From Bifidobacterium simiarum (GTDB lineage Bacteria; Actinomycetota; Actinomycetes; Actinomycetales; Bifidobacteriaceae): 64,000 nt of DNA. Positions within the stretch are counted from its first letter, which is position 1; every line of letters begins with the position of its first letter. The position numbers were made by a program, and so were the translations under genes. This document shows, one piece after another, positions 33,605 to 41,432 of this stretch. Under the pieces are notes generated by a model. The model did not search any database and was not told the origin of the DNA. It was given only the letters and a program-made list of their open reading frames with translations. The DNA is taken from the NCBI RefSeq assembly GCF_002802905.1, contig NZ_PEBK01000003.1:229384-293383 (forward strand), in the 5' to 3' direction.

Positions 33605-35158
33605 ATGACCAAGACCTACCGCAGCGAATACTGGACGCGCACCACCGGCGATCTCGCCGACCGCCGCAAGCCGCAGCAACTGCCGCCGCCCACCGTCGAC
33701 AGCGGCACGGTCGGCGACGACGTGCGCATCGTCATCGACCCCACCCGCCAGTACCAGCTGTGGGAGGGCGTCGGCGCGGCCATCACCGACTCCAGCGCCT
33801 CGCTGTTCATGAACGCGATGACCCCCAAGCAGCGGCATGACATCCTCTCCGAGATGTTCGACCCCGAGCAGGGCGGCTTCTCCTCGGTGCGCATCTCCAT
33901 CGGCGCCAGCGACTTCTCCTCCCAGGCCTACTACTCCTACGACGACCTGCCCGACGGCGTGGCCGCCGATCCCTCGCTGGAATACTTCTCGATCGGCGAG
34001 GGCGAGCCGGGAGCCCCCGACGCCACGCGCGACCTGAAGAACGTGGTGCCGGTGCTGCAGGAGATCCTCGCCATCAACCCGGCGGTGAAGGTGATGGCCT
34101 CGCCGTGGAGCGCCCCCGCGTGGATGAAGACCTCCGGACGGCTCGACGGCGCCGGCCGCCTGCGTCTCGGCGAATACGTGGGCAACGGCTACCGCTACCA
34201 GGACACCATCGACTACGTGTACGCCCAGTACTTCGTGAAGTTCATCGCCGCCTACGAGTCGTACGGCATTCCGATCACCTCGGTGACCATGCAGAACGAG
34301 CCGAGCAACGGCTGCCCGTGGCCGATCACCATCTGGACGCCGGAGGAACTGACCGCCTGGGGCACCGAATACCTGCGCCCGGCGCTCGACAAGACCTACC
34401 CGGACGTGGAGATCTACTTCGGAGACGACTCCCTGCGCTTCTGGCAGCGCCCGGCCAGCGAATACATGACGCCCGCACAGGCGCAGTCCTTCGCCGGCGC
34501 GGCGTTCCACACCTACTCCGGTCTGCCGCACTGGGTGCACAACGGCGCCCGCCAGTTCCCGCACTGGAAGGCTGCCATGACCGAGCGCCGCTGCATGCTC
34601 GACGACAGCGTGGCCGAGGCCTCGCATGTGATGTTCGGCGAGATCGGCACCTGGCTGGTGCGCAACGGCGTGGGACTGATCAACCTGTGGAACATGGCGC
34701 TCGACGAGCAGGGATTCCCCTCGTGGGCCGGCACGTCGGGACGCCGCGGCGTGATCACCATCGACTCGTCCACCGGCAAGGTCAAGCGCAACCTCGAATA
34801 CTTCATGCTGCGCAACTTCGGACAGGACGTGGCCGTGGGCTCGCGTCGCGTGGCCTCCACGAACCACACGCCCGACGGACGCCACGGCGGCCTTGGCTCG
34901 GTGGCGTTCCTCGCGCCGAACGGCGATCTGGCCGGATTCCTGTACAACCCCACCGGCGAGGACATCGACGCCGCGCTGACGGTGAACGGCATGGGCGCGA
35001 AATGGCGCACGGTCACGGTGCCCGCCTACGGCACGGTGAGCTTCCACCTTTCGGACGACGAGTCGGTGAACACCACAAGCGCGCCGGCCGACGACGAATT
35101 CGAGATCACCTACACCCCGCATCCCACCGACGACCACGACGAGACCCTGTTCGAGTAG
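33605..35158 (+). CDS. GH30 glycoside hydrolase (copy 1)
   Basis: A retaining beta-glycosidase of family GH30, 517 residues, without signal peptide, hence probably cytoplasmic. The barrel shows EGVGAAITDSSA near residue 53, ASPWSAPAWMKTSG near 164, the acid/base Glu in TMQNEPSN near 238 and the probable nucleophile Glu in AMTERRC near 330, followed by the side beta-domain (LGSVAFLAPNGDLAGFLYNPTGE). GH30 includes glucosylceramidases, beta-glucosidases, beta-xylosidases and beta-1,6-galactanases; I cannot choose among them. ATG 33605 follows AGAAAGAGGC. It is divergent from the importer and convergent with a GH30 paralogue. Confidence 0.87.
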   Translation: MTKTYRSEYWTRTTGDLADRRKPQQLPPPTVDSGTVGDDVRIVIDPTRQYQLWEGVGAAITDSSASLFMNAMTPKQRHDILSEMFDPEQGGFSSVRISIGASDFSSQAYYSYDDLPDGVAADPSLEYFSIGEGEPGAPDATRDLKNVVPVLQEILAINPAVKVMASPWSAPAWMKTSGRLDGAGRLRLGEYVGNGYRYQDTIDYVYAQYFVKFIAAYESYGIPITSVTMQNEPSNGCPWPITIWTPEELTAWGTEYLRPALDKTYPDVEIYFGDDSLRFWQRPASEYMTPAQAQSFAGAAFHTYSGLPHWVHNGARQFPHWKAAMTERRCMLDDSVAEASHVMFGEIGTWLVRNGVGLINLWNMALDEQGFPSWAGTSGRRGVITIDSSTGKVKRNLEYFMLRNFGQDVAVGSRRVASTNHTPDGRHGGLGSVAFLAPNGDLAGFLYNPTGEDIDAALTVNGMGAKWRTVTVPAYGTVSFHLSDDESVNTTSAPADDEFEITYTPHPTDDHDETLFE

Positions 35159-35200
35159 TCGGATTCGCCCTCCGCAGGTACTCGACCCGGTAGGTACTCG

Positions 35201-35307
35201 ACCACCCCCAGTCTCGCTCCGCGAGCCAGCCCCCGCCAGCGAGGGCCAAATCCTCATGTTGCTCCCGCTGGCGGGAGCTGGCCGCCGCAGGCGGACTGAG
35301 GGTGGCC
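35201..35307. repeat. REP-like element, type C
   Basis: Nested inverted repeats. Outer arms are GACCACCCCCAGTC-like and GACTGAGGGTGGCC; inner arms are CCCGCCAGCG/CGCTGGCGGG-like. A shorter relative lies at 52071-52118, and a fragment at 59131-59152. Confidence 0.65.
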
Positions 35308-35323
35308 AAATCCCCACACAGAC

Positions 35324-35361
35324 AATGCCCCTTCGATGAAGAATCTCATCGAAGGGGCATT
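35324..35361. terminator. Bidirectional terminator between convergent GH30 genes
   Basis: Perfect 16-bp arms (35324-35339, 35346-35361) with a 6-base loop, placed between two convergent genes. Confidence 0.8.
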
Positions 35362-35402
35362 CCATATTGATTGCGTGATCACCCAATCCTACGATCACCC
35401 GG

Positions 35403-36992
35403 TCACTCGTCGTGGCCCCAGACGCGGACCTTGCCGGGCGCCACGTCGCCGATCAGATGCTTCGGCGCGGGGTTGAGCTCGAACTCGTCGTCCTCGGGCA
35501 CCTCGGAGACGTTGATCTCGCCGTTCGACTTGTGCACGGTCACCAGACCCCACGCGGGCACGGTCACCTTCTGCCACGCGCCGCCCTGCCCGTTGATCGT
35601 CACCGCGGCCTCGATCGGCTCGCCGGTCGGGTTGTACACATGGGCGGTCACGTCCCCGTTCGCGCCGAGGAACGCCACCGACCCCAGACCGCCGGACCAG
35701 CCGTCGGGCGTGTGGTTCGTCGAGCGGATCACCGTGGATCCCGGGGTCACGTCCTGGCCGAACGCGCGCAGCATGAAGTACTCGAGGTTGCGGATCACCT
35801 CGCCGGTCTCGTGCTGGATCGTCACCACGCCGCGGCGGCCGGTGGCGCCCACCTGGTTCGGCAGGCCGCGCTCGTCGAGGGCGAGGTTCCACAGCGCGAT
35901 GAAGCTCTCGCCGTTGCGCACCAGCCAGTTGCCGATGATGCCGAGCATGATGTGCGCGGCGTCCGCCGGCGTCTCGTCGATCATGCAGCGGCGCTCGGTC
36001 ATGCCGAACAGCCAGTGCGGGAACGAGCGGGAGGCGTTGAAGAAGTTGGAGTACGGGCCCTCGTAGGTATGCACGGTGAACCCGTCGACGCTGGACGCCT
36101 CCTGCGGGGTGACCACCTCGTTGACCGGCCACAGGATGTTGTGGGTGGAATCGTCGTTGATGAAGATGCGCATCTCGGGGAACTTCTCGTTCATGGCCGG
36201 ACGCAGGAACTTGTGGGCGAACTCGGCCTGCTGCTTGAGCGTCCACATCATGGCGGGCCACTTGGGCGCGTTGCTCGGCTCGTTCTGCACGGTCACGCCC
36301 CAGATCGGGATGCCGATCCTGGCCATCTCCTCCACGTATTTGACGAAGTAGCGCGCGTAGCAGCCCTCGAAGCTGTCATGCATCGGGTCGAAGCCGTTGC
36401 CGGTCCACTCGTCGAAGCGCAGGTGGCCGCCCTGGCACAGGTGGCCGGTGTTCTTCATCCACGCGGGCGCGCTCCACGGCGAGGCGATGATCTTCACCGC
36501 CGGATTGATCTTCAGGATCTCCAGCACCACCGGGATGATGTACTTGAAGTCCTTGGTGGCGTCCGGCGCGCCGGGCTCGCCGGTGCCGAGCGAGAAACGG
36601 CTCAGCGTGTTGTCGTGCTCGCCGAAGGGCAGGTCGTCGTAGGTGTAGTAGGGCTGGGCGCTGGGCTCGCACGAGCCGAGCGGGATGCGGATCACCGAGA
36701 ACCCGCCCTTGGCCGGGTTGAAGGCGTCGTCGAGGAAGGCGTGGCGCTGCTCGGCGTCCATCGACCCCCAGATCAGGCTCGCCGCCGCGTCGGTGATGGC
36801 CGCGCCCGCGCCGATCCACGGCTGCCGGCGATCGGACGGGTCCACGACGATCGGCGTCGCGTCGCCGATCTCGGAAACGTAGTCGGGGACCGTGATCGTC
36901 TCGCGACGCTGGGTGAGATCGCCCGACGTGGAGGTCCAGAATTCGTTGGCGAATCCGACGCCGCCGGTCGAGGATACGGAATGCTCTGCCAT
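35403..36992 (-). CDS. GH30 glycoside hydrolase (copy 2)
   Basis: A 529-residue GH30 enzyme clearly paralogous to the one at 33605. Shared features are a GDLTQRRE N terminus, GAGAAITDAAAS, the identical ASPWSAPAWMK stretch, the acid/base Glu in TVQNEPSN, the nucleophile Glu in GMTERRC and LGSVAFLGANGDVTAHVYNPTGE in the beta-domain. It also lacks a signal peptide. ATG 36992 follows AAAGGAC; the open frame further upstream is in the regulatory spacer and is not used. The two copies are convergent, and both start regions carry TGATT repeats, suggesting common control. Sequence divergence between them suggests different linkage or sugar specificity. Confidence 0.87.
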   Translation of the reverse strand: MAEHSVSSTGGVGFANEFWTSTSGDLTQRRETITVPDYVSEIGDATPIVVDPSDRRQPWIGAGAAITDAAASLIWGSMDAEQRHAFLDDAFNPAKGGFSVIRIPLGSCEPSAQPYYTYDDLPFGEHDNTLSRFSLGTGEPGAPDATKDFKYIIPVVLEILKINPAVKIIASPWSAPAWMKNTGHLCQGGHLRFDEWTGNGFDPMHDSFEGCYARYFVKYVEEMARIGIPIWGVTVQNEPSNAPKWPAMMWTLKQQAEFAHKFLRPAMNEKFPEMRIFINDDSTHNILWPVNEVVTPQEASSVDGFTVHTYEGPYSNFFNASRSFPHWLFGMTERRCMIDETPADAAHIMLGIIGNWLVRNGESFIALWNLALDERGLPNQVGATGRRGVVTIQHETGEVIRNLEYFMLRAFGQDVTPGSTVIRSTNHTPDGWSGGLGSVAFLGANGDVTAHVYNPTGEPIEAAVTINGQGGAWQKVTVPAWGLVTVHKSNGEINVSEVPEDDEFELNPAPKHLIGDVAPGKVRVWGHDE

Positions 36993-37366
36993 GACTGTCC
37001 TTTGTCTTGATGTGTCCGTTGATTGCCGACTCCGCTGCCTGACCGCGACTCTGCCGATCACGCAACGGATACCACACCACGGGTGCTGTGCTGTTGCGTT
37101 ATCAATATAGCACACTTTCAGTCAGTTATAATCACTTTCAATCAAAGTGTCGCTTCGTCGTCAGACCCCTTGTATGGCAACGATCCCACACCTCCGCAAC
37201 ACGCCGAAGCGGCGTCATTCTTGGCAATTTTTTGGCAAAACGGTGCAATACCGGCCTTGTTGATCATAATTTTTCCACTGTTTTCCAATTCGGTGATTAT
37301 TTATGATCAAAACGGTATAATCTCCAGTAGTTATCAGCGATCACGAAGAGCTCAAAGGAACGGAAC
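36993..37366. promoter_or_regulatory. Divergent control region between GH30 copy 2 and the chimeric regulator
   Basis: AT-rich spacer without a gene. On the minus strand 37127-37149 reads TGATTGAAAG-TGATTATA; on the plus strand 37294-37310 reads TGATTATTTA-TGATCAA. Both are direct repeats of TGATT with 10-base period. An inverted pair TTGATCATAA/TTTATGATCAA (about 37260-37310) overlaps them. The layout suggests regulation of the GH30 gene and autoregulation. Confidence 0.6.
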
Positions 37367-38779
37367 ATGCCCACTCAGCGATCCAAGGACCCGTCCGGCG
37401 CCACACCCGCACCGAGCAGCTCATCCACCCGGCGTAGCTACCTGCCCGCCGAACGACAGGACATGATCCTCAGCCTGCTCACCCGGGAAAACGTGGTCAC
37501 CGTCCCCAAACTGGCGGAATACCTCGGCACCACGGAGATCACCGTACGCCGAGATCTCACCACGCTGGCCGAAGCCGGGCTGCTGCGACGGGTGCGCGGC
37601 GGGGCCATGTCGATCGGCAATGTGAAGGACCCGTCCAAGGCCGAGGCCGCTCCCGCATCCAGCCGTTCGCGATCGGCCGTGGGCGCCGACGCCGACGCGG
37701 TCGAACCGGACGCCGCCGATCCGAATGCGGCGGTCGGGCGCGTCGTCCAACGCGGGAACGGCGGCCGGCCGCTGCTGCGCACCGAGACGATCGACCGTCT
37801 GGACCGGCAGATCGATCAGACGATCCCCGCGGCGGCGACGGGTATTGCCGGGGTCTCCGGGACGCTCGCCGCGGCCGGGTCCTCGACGGGATCTCCGGCG
37901 AGCACCGGGACGGCTTCCGCGACTGCGGTCTCCGAACCCCGCAGTCGCGGCACGATCGGCCTGATGTTCCCCGAACCGAGCTTCTTCTGGCCCACGGTGA
38001 TCGAAACGATCCGCAACGACGCCGCCCGACTCGGCTATGAGACCGAGGTGCATGAATCGTCGTACGAGCGCATCCGCGAAAGCGAGATCCTCGACTCGTT
38101 CACGGCCAATCCGTCGCTGTGCGGCATCATCGCCTGCCCCAGCTCCGAGGAGGACGTGGCCGAGGCGTCGTGGAACTGGATCAGCCACTCCCCCGTTCCG
38201 GTGGTGGTGGCGGAACGCGATCAGCCGTTCGCGGCCATGACCTACCACGATTCGGTACGCACGAACCATCCGTACGGCGTACGCATGGCGATCAACCACT
38301 TCCGCGAGCACGGCCACCGTCATGTCGGTGCCGCGTTCACCATGACCCCCACCTGCTCGGTGATCGAAGAGTCGTGGAACCAGCTGACCTCACGGACGAA
38401 TCTGCTGGACTGCCCGTTCGTCATCGACGGCATCCAGCCCTACGACACGCAGGGCGTGGAGGAGATCGTGGACCGGACGCTGGAGACCGGCGTCACCGGA
38501 CTGCTCGTCCACTCGGATTATCTGGCGATCGCGCTGGCGCAGGCGCTGGAGCGGCATGGCAAGCGCGTGCCGGAGGACGTGTCGCTGATCTCGATCGACG
38601 GCTATGCCACGCCGAGCTCGCGTCCGCTGACCGTACTGCGTTCCCCGCAGCACGAGTTCGCCCGCGAATGCCTCAGCTCCCTGCTGTGGCGTCTCGACCA
38701 CCCCGACTGGCCCACGCGGCATATCTTCGTGGATCCGCGGCTCATCGACCGCCACAGCGTGGTCCCCATCGACGGGTGA
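37367..38779 (+). CDS. Chimeric regulator: DeoR-type HTH fused to a LacI-type sugar-sensor domain
   Basis: A 470-residue regulator with unusual architecture. Residues about 25-85 form a DeoR-family winged HTH (AERQDMILSLLTRENVVTVPKLAEYLGTTEITVRRDLTTL in the genome, ending LLRRVRGGA). A low-complexity Ala/Ser/Gly/Thr linker spans about 88-195. The C-terminal 275 residues, starting TIGLMFPEPSFFWPTV, match the periplasmic-binding-like domain of LacI/GalR regulators, with DYLAIALAQALERHG and PEDVSLISIDGY. DeoR proteins normally carry a sugar-phosphate isomerase-like sensor instead. ATG 37367 follows CAAAGGAACGG. It probably senses a free sugar and binds the period-10 TGATT repeats near the GH30 and importer genes (inference). 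Confidence 0.85.
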   Translation: MPTQRSKDPSGATPAPSSSSTRRSYLPAERQDMILSLLTRENVVTVPKLAEYLGTTEITVRRDLTTLAEAGLLRRVRGGAMSIGNVKDPSKAEAAPASSRSRSAVGADADAVEPDAADPNAAVGRVVQRGNGGRPLLRTETIDRLDRQIDQTIPAAATGIAGVSGTLAAAGSSTGSPASTGTASATAVSEPRSRGTIGLMFPEPSFFWPTVIETIRNDAARLGYETEVHESSYERIRESEILDSFTANPSLCGIIACPSSEEDVAEASWNWISHSPVPVVVAERDQPFAAMTYHDSVRTNHPYGVRMAINHFREHGHRHVGAAFTMTPTCSVIEESWNQLTSRTNLLDCPFVIDGIQPYDTQGVEEIVDRTLETGVTGLLVHSDYLAIALAQALERHGKRVPEDVSLISIDGYATPSSRPLTVLRSPQHEFARECLSSLLWRLDHPDWPTRHIFVDPRLIDRHSVVPIDG

Positions 38780-38823
38780 GGGGTGAGGGGTGAGAGTGAG
38801 GATGCCGGCCGTACACCTCACAT

Positions 38824-38909
38824 GGGCCGGGCGTCCCGCGTGAGCACATCAACAAAACCGTTGCAATACAAGGGGTTGTACAACATGCCTCACATGGGAC
38901 GCCCGGCCC
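38824..38909. repeat. Long-range 14-bp inverted repeat between convergent genes
   Basis: Perfect arms (38824-38837, 38896-38909), each preceded by CTCACAT and followed by a GCGTGA-like sequence, with a 58-base interior. It lies between the chimeric regulator and the convergent nucleosidase gene and could act as a weak terminator. Confidence 0.5.
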
Positions 38910-38926
38910 GCGTGATGAGATGACGG

Positions 38927-39631
38927 TTACAGACGACGGAGGATGTTGAGCACGAGACGGGCGGCGGTGTCGGCGTATTCACTGATGTCGAACTCCTTGA
39001 ACGTCTCGTATTCGGTGTCGGCGTTGTCGCTCAGCGCGCGGATCACCAGCACGGGCACCTCGTTGCGCGCGGCCACATGGGCCACGGCGGCACCCTCCAT
39101 CTCCACGGCGTCGGCGCCGGTCTCGCGGATCACGCGGGAGGTGTTCTCGTCGCCCTCCACGAAGTAGTTGCCGGTGGCGATGATGCCGGTGATATGCGTG
39201 ATGCCCATCTCGTTCAGCGCGTGGTCGGCCACCTCGAGCAGATGCGGGTCGGAGAAGAACTCCTCGGTCTTCGGCGCGGACTGCGCGATCAGGCGCATGT
39301 CGGTGTCGAGGTAGCGCAGCGTGCCGCCCAGCACCACGTCGTTGATGTGCAGGTGGGTGTTGAGGTTGCCGGCGATGCCGGAGAAGATCACCGCTTCGGG
39401 CTGGTAGACGTCGATGAGATGCTGGGTGGTGGAGGCCGCGTTCACCGTGCCCATGCCGGCGACGGTGGCCACGACGTGCAGGCGTTCGCCGTCGGCGGTC
39501 TCATAATCGCCGGACGTGACCGTGAGTCCCGCCTCCAGCGTCTCCGTCGCGTTTTCCAGCGACTTGGCGATCAGCGCCACCTCTTCGTCCATCGCTCCGA
39601 TGACGGCCACGGTCCTCGCGGATTCTGCCAT
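38927..39631 (-). CDS. mtnN: 5'-methylthioadenosine/S-adenosylhomocysteine nucleosidase
   Basis: Hydrolyses methylthioadenosine and S-adenosylhomocysteine to adenine and the thio-ribose, recycling methyl-cycle by-products. The 234-residue product has the family N terminus VAVIGAMDEEVALI with catalytic Glu12 region, the SGIAGNL strand near residue 84, VEMEGAAVAHVA near 172 and the catalytic Asp in RALSDNAD near 197. ATG 39631 follows AAAGGAG. It appears to be a single-gene unit. Confidence 0.95.
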   Translation of the reverse strand: MAESARTVAVIGAMDEEVALIAKSLENATETLEAGLTVTSGDYETADGERLHVVATVAGMGTVNAASTTQHLIDVYQPEAVIFSGIAGNLNTHLHINDVVLGGTLRYLDTDMRLIAQSAPKTEEFFSDPHLLEVADHALNEMGITHITGIIATGNYFVEGDENTSRVIRETGADAVEMEGAAVAHVAARNEVPVLVIRALSDNADTEYETFKEFDISEYADTAARLVLNILRRL

Positions 39632-40097
39632 GATGTGCTCCTTTGATGTTCCCCAGACATGTATTGGTTGTCGTAATGCATATTAGGGCCGAGCCCGTCC
39701 CGAACGCCAGACGCGTTTTCCTTACGATCTCAGCCACCGGGAAGCATAAGGCACAGGCCCCGCGCCGCCGATTTGATGGATTCGACCGCGAAATCGCGGA
39801 TTTTGCACTCCGCTCCATCGAAGCCGGATGGCAATCGGACGGCAGTCGAATGACAATCGGGCGAACGACAGTTCGACCACACACAACGATCGCGAGGGGG
39901 ATACCCATTCGGCCTTCCCCTTGAAGGGGAAGGTGGCCGACGCAGTCGGTCGGATGAGGTGGAGATCTTGAACGAAGCTACGCTCTCGGCCCCTCATCAG
40001 TCAGCCTACGGCTGCCAGCTTCCCCCAGAGGGGGAAGCCAAAGATCATTCCCTCAGTCGGCTTATGCCGCCGGCGTTTTCTTCACGGGTTCAGCCGG
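39632..40097. other. Intergenic region with REP-like units
   Basis: No gene is visible. REP-like A' (39913-39962) and B (39990-40039) units lie at its right half. The left half should hold the mtnN promoter. Confidence 0.6.
39913..40039. repeat. REP-like pair (A' and B units)
   Basis: A' at 39913-39962 (CCTTCCCC/GGGGAAGG stem, then GGTCGGATGAGGTGG) and B at 39990-40039, nearly identical to the copies at 2742, 12372 and 59157. Confidence 0.8.
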
Positions 40098-41336
40098 TCA
40101 CCTCCAGCGGCGGGTGCTGACGGCTTCGGCGAGCTCGCGCAGGAGCTTCTCGGTTTCGGGCCACGAGATGCATTTGTCGGTGATCGACTTGCCGTAGACG
40201 AGCTGGTTCAGCGGGGCGGCGGGCTGGTTGCCGCCTTCGATGAAGCTTTCCATCATGATGCCGGTGATGCCCTGCTCCCCTTCGGCGATGCGCGCGGCGA
40301 TGTCGCGCACCACGGCGGCCTGACGGTGCTCGTCCTTGCCGGAGTTGCCGTGCGAGGCGTCGATCACGAGCCCGTGGGCGGCGGCCGAGTCGGCGGGCAT
40401 TTCGTCGCGGATCGCGTCCATGGCCTTCACCACGGATGCGGCGTCGTAGTTGGGTCCGTGGCTGGAGCCGCGCAGCACCACATGGCAGTCGGGGTTGCCC
40501 AGCGTCTCCACGGCGGCGGCGCGGCCCTCGTGGTCGATGCCGAAGAAGGTGTGCTGCTGGGCGGCCGCGTAGCAGCCGTTGACCGCGGCCTTGACCGATC
40601 CGTCGGTGGCGTTCTTGAAGCCCACCGGCATGGACAGGCCGCTGGCGAGCTGACGGTGGATCTGGCTTTCGGTGTTGCGCGCGCCGATCGCGCCCCAGGT
40701 CACCGCGTCGGCGATGAACTGCGGCGAGGTCGGTTCGAGGAATTCGGTGGCGGCCGGCACGCCGGCGCCGAGCACGTCGAGCAGGGTCCGGCGGGCGAGC
40801 AGCAGCCCCTTGCGGATGTTGTGGCTGCCGTCCACGTCCGGATCGTTGATCAGGCCCTTCCAGCCGACGGTGGTGCGCGGCTTTTCGAAGTACACGCGCA
40901 TCACGATCATCAGCTCGCCGTCCAGTTCGTCGCGCACCTTGGCGAGACGGTGGGCGTAGTCGAGCGCGGCGGCGGGATCGTGCACGGAGCACGGTCCCAC
41001 GATCACGAGCAGGCGGTCGTCCTGTCCGTACAGGCAGGCGCGCACCTCGTCGCGCGATCCCGCCACCAGTTCGCGGGCCTTCGCGTCCAGCGGCAGATCG
41101 GCGAGCACGGTGGCCGGCGTGGGCAGCGGATCGAGTTCCAGCACCCGTCGGTTGACGATGCGGTCGATGCCGACCTCGTCCTCCCAGCGCGGGATGCCGT
41201 CCACGGTGAGCGGATTGCGCCCCTCGTTCATGGCCCGGCGCACGGCGCTGAGCTCCTCGCTGCGGTCGACACCACGATCGGCGCCACGATCGGCGCCTGC
41301 GCCGCCGTTGAGATCGTTACGGTCTGCCTCGTTCAT
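40098..41336 (-). CDS. DAHP synthase, class I (copy 1)
   Basis: Condenses phosphoenolpyruvate and erythrose 4-phosphate to DAHP, the entry to aromatic amino acid synthesis. The 412-residue product is of the AroF/G/H type, with GPCSVHDP near residue 113, KPRTTVGWKGLINDPD, TEFLEPTSPQ, WGAIGARNTESQ, and the late DASHGNSGKD and GIMMESF motifs. The N-terminal 30 residues hold an ADRG repeat from a 12-bp tandem (41272-41295). ATG 41336 follows GAGGGAT. It lies downstream of the GH78 gene on the same strand. Feedback type cannot be read with confidence. Confidence 0.95.
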   Translation of the reverse strand: MNEADRNDLNGGAGADRGADRGVDRSEELSAVRRAMNEGRNPLTVDGIPRWEDEVGIDRIVNRRVLELDPLPTPATVLADLPLDAKARELVAGSRDEVRACLYGQDDRLLVIVGPCSVHDPAAALDYAHRLAKVRDELDGELMIVMRVYFEKPRTTVGWKGLINDPDVDGSHNIRKGLLLARRTLLDVLGAGVPAATEFLEPTSPQFIADAVTWGAIGARNTESQIHRQLASGLSMPVGFKNATDGSVKAAVNGCYAAAQQHTFFGIDHEGRAAAVETLGNPDCHVVLRGSSHGPNYDAASVVKAMDAIRDEMPADSAAAHGLVIDASHGNSGKDEHRQAAVVRDIAARIAEGEQGITGIMMESFIEGGNQPAAPLNQLVYGKSITDKCISWPETEKLLRELAEAVSTRRWR

Positions 41337-41432
41337 ATCCCTCGTCCTTTGCTTTGGTTACCGGTGACTGCGGCCCATTGTATGGGAACGGGCCTATAGC
41401 CACCGGCAGCCGTCACCGATTACCGGCAGCCA

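Noticed and set aside
35403..37115. Longer start for GH30 copy 2
   Set aside because: The first 41 codons lie in the AT-rich control region. ATG 36992 has AAAGGAC and aligns with the paralogue's start.
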